Shown in pieces: positions 58,320-64,000 of a stretch of DNA of 64,000 nucleotides. The notes under the pieces are model-generated. The model saw only the letters and a list, made by a program, of their open reading frames with translations, was not told where the DNA came from and did not search any database. Made by a program: the position numbers and the translations under genes. Numbering within the stretch: position 1 is the stretch's first letter; each line of letters begins with the position of its first letter. Origin of the DNA: Streptococcus canis. GTDB taxonomy: Bacteria > Bacillota > Bacilli > Lactobacillales > Streptococcaceae. The stretch is from NCBI RefSeq assembly GCF_900636575.1, contig NZ_LR134293.1, positions 381,001 to 445,000 of the forward strand, written 5' to 3'.

Positions 58320-60620
58320 TTAATTTCTCTTACCTCCAAAACTTGCCCAGGCCTTTTGATAATCAGCATCTGTTCCTCCGATAGCAAATCGGTAAGTCAT
58401 AGCTCCTGGTCCTTTTTGAGCCCACAAGCTAGTCGTCATCTCTCCTCCAACAGAGAAGGTTCGACCGTTGACATTGACTGTCCCTGGTTGTAATCCTGTT
58501 GACTTCAAGACATTAGCCTTAATGACTCCTGAATCTAAGTGGAAACGTTGCCCGCCACCAAGAACATTAGGGTCCGCCTGATTAATGGCATTAGCTAAAT
58601 AAGCCAGGTAATTAGAATTATTGTTATAACCGGTCAACGGAGCAAGCGAGGTATTGTCATCATGACCTGCCCAGCCTCCCAAAGTTGCCTTTGGCGTAGC
58701 AAGCACCAACCAAACGTCGGTATAATTTTCAGTTGTTCCTGTCTTACCAATCCAATCTGCATTGGCTAGACTAGGATTGATAGCTGCCAAACGACTCTTG
58801 AAAGTGGTCGTTGCACCTGAAGAGATTGGCCCTCTCAGTAAATCCTGTAAAATAGTTGCAGTTGGTGCAGAGAAAATACGGACTGGCTTGTTTTCGTGTT
58901 GGTAAACAACAGTGCCATCACTAGCTGTGATTTTATCAACAATATATTGTTTTTGGAACAAGCCATTATTTGAAATCATCTGATAAGCATTGGTTTGTTG
59001 GGCAACAGATACCTCGATACCACCGCCGAGAGGCAGACTCTCAATAGAATAATCTGCGATTTTATAGCCCATTTTGGTCATATAATCTTTCACATCGACC
59101 CCTTTTTCCCGCAATAATTTCTGCGTCCAAAAGGCTGGAATATTCCACGACGTATTGAGCGCTTCTTGAAGAGACATCATGGCTGTCCCTTCGCTGTCAG
59201 CGTGCATGATTTTTTGACCACTCGAGTAAGTCGTTGGGTAATTAGACAAGACGCTGGCGCTTCCCATCAATCCTTGGTCAATAGCAGGGCCATAAGAAAT
59301 AATAGGTTTAATGCTAGAACCTGGAGAACGCACAGTATCAAAGGCATGGTTATTCTGGTTAAGGGCATAGTCTCTACCCCCAACAAAGCCTAAAACGGCA
59401 CCCGTCGCATTGTCCGTCAAGACATTTCCCATTTGAACTGTACCTGTCCCATCATCTAACAAGCCACCAAACTGAGCTGCCGCTGTCTGCATCGCATTGT
59501 AAATAGGCTTATTAATGGTTGTGGTGATGGTATAACCACCCTGTTGCAATTCTGTTAAGGCCCTCTCTTCATAGGCAGCCTTAGTCTCGTCGTTTTTCAG
59601 GTCACGACTAGACACCTTATCTCGCTTAATCAAATAGCTATACATAGCTTTCTTAGCATCCGCTAGCACCGTGTAATAAAGGTAATCGTGATTTTTTACC
59701 GTAGCACTTCCCGGTTGGATAAAATCCTTCTGAATCGGATAAGCCTTATAGTCCTCGTATTCTTTTTTTGTCAGGGCACCTGTACGGTACATGTTATAGA
59801 GAACATTTTGCTGTCGCTTGATGCCATAAGCCATGTCCTCTTCTGACTTCAGTTGTCCCGTTGACAAATAAGGAGAGTAAACAATTGGACTCTGCGGAAG
59901 CCCCGCCAAAAATGCTGCCTGTGGAACCGTTAAATCCTTAGCAGATACTCCAAAAATACCACGCGCTGCTTCTTCAACACCTGCGATATTTTGACCTTTG
60001 TTATTGCGACCAAAAGGAGAAACATTCAAGTAGTGAGACAAAATGTCATCTTTGGACATGTAACGTTCCAAAGCAAGAGCATAGATAATTTCTCTTGATT
60101 TTCGTTTAAAAGTTGGATCATCTCCCAAAACTTGTTGCTTGATTAACTGCTGTGTCAAGGTTGAACCACCACTGGATTCGCCAAATCCCAAAACGGAGGC
60201 TAAGGTCGCTCGAAAAACAGCCTTAGGCACCACACCTTTGTGTTCTTGAAAATGCTCATCTTCTGTAGAGACAATGGCTCTTTTAATATTATCTGAAATG
60301 GCATCATTAGCCACAGGAGTTCTAAGTAAATCAGTATCAAGAGTAGCAATCAAGCTATTATCAGAGTAATTCATCTGTGACATCATGGTTAAGGACTCAA
60401 CCTGCTTGACTAAACTTGCTTTACTGGGAACTTTGACAGAATCAACCTGACTAGCCAAATAGCCCAGAGCCATACCGGCTCCCATCATTCCAAAAAGGAA
60501 AATGACAATATAAAAAAAATTAGACATGAGTTTCAGGGTACGCAAAAGGACAGGTCCCAAATCTAAGAGACCTAATTTCTGCTCACCTTTGCTTTTGTGT
60601 TTCGTGTTCCATTTCACCAT
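58320..60620 (-). CDS. pbp1b: Penicillin-binding protein 1B (bifunctional PBP)
   Basis: Class A PBP (766 aa) that polymerises and cross-links peptidoglycan. Single N-terminal transmembrane helix ([21 protein letters not shown], about 40-60); glycosyltransferase domain with catalytic [12 protein letters not shown] and [12 protein letters not shown]; transpeptidase with SSIKP (serine near 450), SWN and KTGT ([13 protein letters not shown]). ATG 60620 with GAGG upstream is preferred to the frame start four codons earlier. Divergent from tyrS and followed by the rpoBC promoter. Confidence 0.94.
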   Translation of the reverse strand: MVKWNTKHKSKGEQKLGLLDLGPVLLRTLKLMSNFFYIVIFLFGMMGAGMALGYLASQVDSVKVPSKASLVKQVESLTMMSQMNYSDNSLIATLDTDLLRTPVANDAISDNIKRAIVSTEDEHFQEHKGVVPKAVFRATLASVLGFGESSGGSTLTQQLIKQQVLGDDPTFKRKSREIIYALALERYMSKDDILSHYLNVSPFGRNNKGQNIAGVEEAARGIFGVSAKDLTVPQAAFLAGLPQSPIVYSPYLSTGQLKSEEDMAYGIKRQQNVLYNMYRTGALTKKEYEDYKAYPIQKDFIQPGSATVKNHDYLYYTVLADAKKAMYSYLIKRDKVSSRDLKNDETKAAYEERALTELQQGGYTITTTINKPIYNAMQTAAAQFGGLLDDGTGTVQMGNVLTDNATGAVLGFVGGRDYALNQNNHAFDTVRSPGSSIKPIISYGPAIDQGLMGSASVLSNYPTTYSSGQKIMHADSEGTAMMSLQEALNTSWNIPAFWTQKLLREKGVDVKDYMTKMGYKIADYSIESLPLGGGIEVSVAQQTNAYQMISNNGLFQKQYIVDKITASDGTVVYQHENKPVRIFSAPTATILQDLLRGPISSGATTTFKSRLAAINPSLANADWIGKTGTTENYTDVWLVLATPKATLGGWAGHDDNTSLAPLTGYNNNSNYLAYLANAINQADPNVLGGGQRFHLDSGVIKANVLKSTGLQPGTVNVNGRTFSVGGEMTTSLWAQKGPGAMTYRFAIGGTDADYQKAWASFGGKRN

Positions 60621-60638
60621 AAAATACCTCACCTTCTA

Positions 60639-60690
60639 TTATACCAAACTTTGATAAAGCTTGCATAGCCACAACAGTTTTTGGTATAAT
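60639..60690. promoter_or_regulatory. Divergent pbp1b and tyrS promoters
   Basis: Plus strand: TTGCAT (60661-60666), 18 bp, TATAAT (60685-60690) for tyrS. Reverse strand: TATAAT (60639-60644) for pbp1b. Both -10 boxes are embedded in the same string TTTGGTATAAT, an extended -10. No T-box leader fits in the short tyrS 5' region. Confidence 0.7.
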
Positions 60691-60726
60691 GATTTCCGAA
60701 ACTATAAAGGAAAACGGAGAAAGCCT

Positions 60727-61986
60727 ATGAATATTTTTGAAGAACTCAAAGCACGTGGCTTGGTCTTTCAGACAACTGATGAAGAAACCCTAGTCAAAGC
60801 ATTAACAGAAGGGCAAGTATCCTATTACACTGGTTATGATCCAACCGCTGACAGCCTTCATCTTGGTCACTTGGTTGCTATCTTAACATCTCGTCGCTTA
60901 CAATTAGCAGGGCATAAGCCATATGCGCTAGTTGGTGGAGCAACTGGTCTGATTGGTGACCCTTCTTTCAAAGATGCCGAACGTAGCCTGCAAACAAAAG
61001 AAACCGTTCTCAACTGGAGTGACAAAATCAAAGGTCAACTGTCTCGCTTTCTGGATTTTGAGAATGGAGACAACAAGGCAGAACTTGTCAACAATTACGA
61101 CTGGTTCTCGCAAATCAGCTTTATTGACTTCCTCCGTGATGTCGGCAAATACTTCACCGTTAACTACATGATGAGCAAGGACTCTGTTAAAAAACGTATT
61201 GAAACAGGAATTTCTTACACTGAGTTTGCTTACCAAATCATGCAAGGCTACGACTTCTACGAACTCAATGCCAAGCATAACGTAACCTTACAAATTGGTG
61301 GCTCAGATCAATGGGGTAATATGACCGCAGGAACCGAATTGCTTCGCAGAAAAGCTGACAAGACTGGTCACGTCATGACCGTACCACTCATCACCGATTC
61401 AACCGGGAAAAAATTCGGTAAATCAGAAGGCAATGCTGTCTGGCTTGATGCCGACAAAACTTCCCCTTACGAGATGTACCAATTCTGGTTAAACGTCATG
61501 GACGATGACGCCGTACGATTCTTAAAAATCTTTACATTCTTATCTTTAGATGAGATTGCAGAAATTGAAACCCACTTTAATGCCGCTCGTCACGAGCGCC
61601 TCGCTCAAAAAACCTTGGCGCGCGAAGTGGTTACTTTGGTTCATGGCAAAGAAGCTTACAAACAAGCGCTTAACATCACTGAGCAACTCTTTGCTGGTGC
61701 TATTAAAAATCTTTCTGCCAGCGAGTTAAAGCAGGGCTTAAGCAATGTGCCTAACTATCAGGTAAAAGCCGAAGACAACCTTAACCTTGTTGACATTCTC
61801 GTGACCGCAGGCATTTCCCCATCAAAACGCCAAGCACGTGAAGATGTGCAAAACGGTGCGATTTACATCAATGGCGACCGTGTTCAAGAGTTGGATTACA
61901 CCTTATCAGATACCGATAAAATCGACAACCAACTAACTGTGGTTCGCCGCGGTAAGAAAAAATACGCTGTTCTAAAATTTAACTAA
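60727..61986 (+). CDS. tyrS: Tyrosyl-tRNA synthetase
   Basis: Class I synthetase (419 aa). HIGH-type motif HLGH (in [11 protein letters not shown], near residue 45) and KMSKS-type motif KFGKS (in [15 protein letters not shown], near 230); the C-terminal S4 RNA-binding domain ends the protein ([20 protein letters not shown]). ATG 60727 with GGAG seven bases upstream gives [19 protein letters not shown]. The frame start at 60661 lies in the promoter and is not used. Confidence 0.97.
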   Translation: MNIFEELKARGLVFQTTDEETLVKALTEGQVSYYTGYDPTADSLHLGHLVAILTSRRLQLAGHKPYALVGGATGLIGDPSFKDAERSLQTKETVLNWSDKIKGQLSRFLDFENGDNKAELVNNYDWFSQISFIDFLRDVGKYFTVNYMMSKDSVKKRIETGISYTEFAYQIMQGYDFYELNAKHNVTLQIGGSDQWGNMTAGTELLRRKADKTGHVMTVPLITDSTGKKFGKSEGNAVWLDADKTSPYEMYQFWLNVMDDDAVRFLKIFTFLSLDEIAEIETHFNAARHERLAQKTLAREVVTLVHGKEAYKQALNITEQLFAGAIKNLSASELKQGLSNVPNYQVKAEDNLNLVDILVTAGISPSKRQAREDVQNGAIYINGDRVQELDYTLSDTDKIDNQLTVVRRGKKKYAVLKFN

Positions 61987-62193
61987 CCTTAAACGTCTTT
62001 AAATCGCCTTAACTACTGATATGACAACGTTTCTAGGGATTTCCTATAACTTTAATTATCCTTAGATATTCCTTCAAAGTCCACAAAAAAGTCCACAAAT
62101 TTTGACACTAAAAAAGCTATCAACTCAATGTTTGATAGCCTAAAACAGTAGTAAAAGGTGAACAAATTTTAATAAGTTCAGCAGGCAAGAAAC
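61987..62193. other. Likely integration boundary after tyrS
   Basis: After the tyrS stop the DNA becomes repeat-rich: AAGTCCACAAA occurs twice (about 62079-62100), and GCTATCAA / TTTGATAGC form an inverted repeat (about 62120-62145). Phage-type genes follow to the right. The stretch is where an attachment site would be expected, but the core cannot be defined without the other end. Confidence 0.45.
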
Positions 62194-62217
62194 TAGCACC
62201 CGGTAAAGGTGCTTTTT
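62194..62217 (+). terminator. Terminator between tyrS and the relBE-type pair
   Basis: GCACC / GGTGC with a 7-base loop, followed by TTTTTAG; flanking AAACTA/TAGTTT extends the symmetry, so it could serve both converging transcripts. Confidence 0.7.
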
Positions 62218-62257
62218 AGTTTGCTGTAAATCTATTGTAACATGTTATTATGCGTTT

Positions 62258-62605
62258 TTATTTTTTCTTAAACAGTCTGATATAGTCTTGTTTGCTATGG
62301 ATAATGTCAGATACAAAAACGGCTTTTCCGTCTTCTAAAATGTGATAAAAAGCTAGATAGTCCCCTAAAACAATGCAACGGGTATTATGTGGCGGGTAAA
62401 TAGTTTCTCCTACTCTGTCATCTGCGTTAAATCCTGCTTCTGGGAAAAATTCAAGACGTTCTAGCCCGTAAAGAATATTGTTGACGGTGTTAGCTCCTGC
62501 TTGCTCCGAAAAGTAAGTAGTTTCAATATAGCTTTTTATTGCCCGTAGCTGTTCCTGTACGGTTTCGGGGATAATAAGGCTATGGGTTTTATTATCAGAT
62601 ACCAA
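62258..62605 (-). CDS. RelE/ParE-family toxin
   Basis: A 115-aa toxin-like protein (ETVQEQLRAIKSYIETTYFSEQAGANTVNNIL; GLERLEFFPEAGF; YLAFYHILEDGKAVFVSDIIHSKQDY), matching the RelE/ParE fold in length and in the final strand-rich part. It overlaps the antitoxin gene by 11 bp and appears to start with TTG 62605, six bases after GAGGG. RelE-type toxins cut mRNA on the ribosome and ParE-type ones poison gyrase; sequence alone does not decide. Confidence 0.85.
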   Translation of the reverse strand: MVSDNKTHSLIIPETVQEQLRAIKSYIETTYFSEQAGANTVNNILYGLERLEFFPEAGFNADDRVGETIYPPHNTRCIVLGDYLAFYHILEDGKAVFVSDIIHSKQDYIRLFKKK

Positions 62606-62882
62606 GGTTAGCCCTCACTTCACTAGCGTTGTATACCCGCCCATGCTCTAAATCGTCAAAACTTTTAGCAATTTCAGCACGTAAACCTGCAAGTAGTTCA
62701 GCCCGTTCTTTATCGGTGTCAGTCTCAAAAGGTAAGGCTTTATTTTGTACAATGTTTTCTAAAAACAAATTAAAGCTAGCTGTCATGTCAAGGTTTTGGG
62801 CCGCGATAATAGCTTTAGCTTTTTCTAGTAAATCGCTGTTAGTCTTAAAGTTGACCTGCGTATTTTTTTCTAAAACGTGCAT
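62595..62882 (-). CDS. RelB/DinJ-family antitoxin
   Basis: A 95-aa antitoxin. The N-terminal ribbon-helix-helix (TQVNFKTNSDLLEKAKAIIAAQNLDMTASFNLFL without its last residues) binds the operator, and the C-terminal part (AEIAKSFDDLEHGRVYNASEVRANLGI) wraps the toxin. It lies first in the pair, with GGAGG before the ATG, and an 18-bp palindrome overlaps its promoter. Confidence 0.9.
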   Translation of the reverse strand: MHVLEKNTQVNFKTNSDLLEKAKAIIAAQNLDMTASFNLFLENIVQNKALPFETDTDKERAELLAGLRAEIAKSFDDLEHGRVYNASEVRANLGI

Positions 62883-62902
62883 AGTAGCACCTCCTTAATG
62901 AT

Positions 62903-62934
62903 ATTATATCACTTTTAACTATACCTGTATAGTT
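62903..62934 (-). promoter_or_regulatory. relBE-type promoter with palindromic operator
   Basis: Reverse-strand TATAAT (62903-62908). AACTATACCTGTATAGTT (62917-62934), with perfect 8-bp arms, covers the -35 region; this is the expected place for RelB autoregulation. Confidence 0.7.
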
Positions 62935-62950
62935 GCATATAGCTGAGTGC

Positions 62951-63328
62951 CTATGCTGTTGTTATTAACACACCATTTCTATAACTCTGGGCGAATTCAA
63001 GCAAGGCTCTTTTCTTGGTCTCATAGTACCGACTTTCAGAGCGTTTGAGTTGCGTCATGATCTTCTGGTTAGATAGCTTCTCACTAATCAAATAACACTC
63101 AATCAGTATTTGTCTGTATTCTATCTTAGACAGTTGATTGATGGCATGTTTAATAGCATCTAGTTCCTCTAAGGCACATTCTCGGCTTATTTCAAGGTGT
63201 TCTCTGCGTGTGGAATGGCAATCTATATCAAACTGGTAACGCTCGTTATAGCTTAAATCAAGGCTATTGGCGATACGTTGCCATCTATGAAACTCTTTTA
63301 GTTTACGAATAGCGTTCTTATGGTTCAT
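62951..63328 (-). CDS. ArpU-type phage transcriptional regulator
   Basis: A 125-aa helical protein with a C-terminal helix-turn-helix (EKLSNQKIMTQLKRSESRYYETKKRALLEFA), the plan of ArpU/late-gene regulators found at the right end of the early region in streptococcal phages and in integrative elements. It overlaps the upstream sigma-like gene by 11 bp. Confidence 0.7.
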   Translation of the reverse strand: MNHKNAIRKLKEFHRWQRIANSLDLSYNERYQFDIDCHSTRREHLEISRECALEELDAIKHAINQLSKIEYRQILIECYLISEKLSNQKIMTQLKRSESRYYETKKRALLEFAQSYRNGVLITTA

Positions 63329-63665
63329 CTAATACCTCTAAAGCTTCTCTATGTAATTTAAAAACGGTATTCCTTGAATAACCTAGTTTATCAGGTATCT
63401 CATCCCATGATAAGCCATCCACGTATCTAGCTTTGATAACAGCAATCTGTCTCTCATCTTGCAATGTGGCAATCATGGCCAGTCTCTTGTCACGTTCCTT
63501 AGCTAAATATAAGAGTTGTTTAGCTGTACCTTTTTCGATGCCATTTAGTAACTCAGGATTACGAAAAGCATTCATTAGCTTGATGTCCTTGTCTCGTTGT
63601 TCCTCAAATAAGGTCATTAAAGCAAAGAGCGGTTTCAATTCTTTAAGTTGTTCTTTGGCGTTCAT
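63318..63665 (-). CDS. Sigma-70 region 4-like phage-type regulator
   Basis: A 115-aa protein with an N-terminal helical part and a C-terminal sigma-region-4-like helix-turn-helix (ALQDERQ-type linker, VIKARYVDGLSWDEIPDKLGYSRNTVFKLHREAL without its last residues). Such proteins control late or transfer genes in phages and small integrative elements. The ATG follows GGGGGC; its promoter is divergent from a small plus-strand transcript. Confidence 0.7.
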   Translation of the reverse strand: MNAKEQLKELKPLFALMTLFEEQRDKDIKLMNAFRNPELLNGIEKGTAKQLLYLAKERDKRLAMIATLQDERQIAVIKARYVDGLSWDEIPDKLGYSRNTVFKLHREALEVLDEP

Positions 63666-63721
63666 TAAAGCCCCCAGTGTGGTATAATTGTGTTAACAGA
63701 TATAACCAAGGAGGCGTTCGC

Positions 63722-63829
63722 ATGGACGTCTTTTTGTTTTGTTCGTTTTGTAAACTAGATATTTTTTGTAGTACTTCGCTTTTCGCTTCTAAAATCGTTT
63801 CTAAGCGCTTTTTAGAGTTTATAATATAA
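63722..63829 (+). CDS. Candidate 35-aa peptide in the integrated element
   Basis: ATG 63722 has AAGGAGG seven bases upstream and an extended -10 box TGGTATAAT (TATAAT at 63683-63688). It encodes MDVFLFCSFCKLDIFCSTSL, then a basic/hydrophobic tail, ending at TAA. A hairpin with arms CGCTT/AAGCG before CTTTTTAG lies inside its end. Tiny hydrophobic peptides of this build with strong ribosome sites occur in phages as type I holin-like toxins; that is only an analogy. A reverse-strand frame overlaps it. Confidence 0.4.
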   Translation: MDVFLFCSFCKLDIFCSTSLFASKIVSKRFLEFII

Positions 63830-63948
63830 ATCATCAACCTTTTAGACAGAAGCGTTAAAACCATGCTTTATTTTAGTCTGAGAGTGTTATTCTGTGTGGT
63901 AGGCTTCCTAGCTAAAACTAGAGGTTAAATCCTTTCGCGCCAAGCTTT

Positions 63949-64000
63949 TTAATCTTCGTCAAAAATTTCAAAAAGGGAATTTTTTTCACGGAAAAGGGCG
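63949..64000 (-). CDS. C-terminal end of an unidentified gene (cut by window end)
   Basis: The reverse strand reads ALFREKNSLFEIFDED and stops at 63949-63951. The acidic end looks like a genuine protein C-terminus, but only about 16 residues are visible and no family can be named. Confidence 0.3.
   Translation of the reverse strand, partial: ALFREKNSLFEIFDED

Noticed and set aside
60645..60726. T-box riboswitch before tyrS
   Set aside because: Less than 40 nt separate the predicted start site from the ATG, too short for a T-box, and no T-box sequence is seen.
63643..63864. 73-aa reverse-strand frame upstream of the sigma-like gene
   Set aside because: It overlaps the apparent promoter and ribosome site of that gene and has no ribosome site of its own, so the coding claim is weak.

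Overview
The window comes from a low-GC Gram-positive coccus of the pyogenic Streptococcus group. The order tyrS / pbp1b-rpoB-rpoC-DUF1033-comYA..G-methyltransferase-ackA / proC / pepA / thioredoxin-ytpR-ssbB / dAK-dus-hslO / pilus island / ato genes / V-ATPase / purA is, from memory, that of the group A streptococcus chromosome near its origin-proximal FCT (pilus/T-antigen) region. Two things make me lean towards a close relative such as S. dysgalactiae rather than S. pyogenes. The pilus island is headed by an AraC-type regulator instead of RofA/Nra, and the BMP lipoprotein is followed by a PTS/glycyl-radical cluster instead of nga-slo. This species call is inference; no sequence comparison was possible.

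Layout. 1-4796: a lactose/cellobiose-type PTS (IIC cut by the window start) with a perfect CcpA cre box, SorC- and DeoR-type regulators, and a divergent glycyl-radical activase. 5006-7742: a BMP-family nucleoside-binding lipoprotein with a consensus PurBox at about -74, and purA with a long structured leader. 8182-8944: a decayed TelA-like gene. 9265-18132: a complete nine-gene V-type ATPase operon. 18651-20915: a PfoR-like PTS_EIIC permease and RidA, divergent from a YheO-type PAS/HTH regulator. 21186-26208: short-chain fatty acid/acetoacetate genes (atoA, atoD, atoB, lysR, atoE) with cre boxes. 26582-27243: a heavily decayed secreted-protein gene. 27434-34716: the pilus island (class C sortase, backbone pilin, 1029-aa VWA adhesin, divergent AraC regulator).

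34911-50606: housekeeping genes (hslO, dusB, deoxynucleoside kinase, ssbB, ytpR, thioredoxin, pepA, proC, ackA), one IS200-type insertion sequence, and the competence pseudopilus operon comYABCDEFG with a trailing methyltransferase. ssbB and comYA each carry an exact ComX box (TACGAATA). 50752-61986: rpoC, rpoB, pbp1b and divergent tyrS; the rpoBC transcript begins with a long leader containing a terminator-like hairpin. From about 62000 to the right edge lies the end of an integrated element: a RelBE-type toxin-antitoxin pair with a palindromic operator, and ArpU/sigma-like phage-type regulators.

Recurrent regulatory logic visible in the DNA: CcpA boxes on the cel, V-ATPase, atoB, atoE and possibly ackA promoters; ComX boxes on the DNA-uptake genes; a PurR box on the nucleoside-binding lipoprotein; a terminator between pilin and sortase. 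Two very small genes with consensus promoters and terminators (20 aa at 38420-38482, 57 aa at 40720-40893) are the least explained parts of the window.
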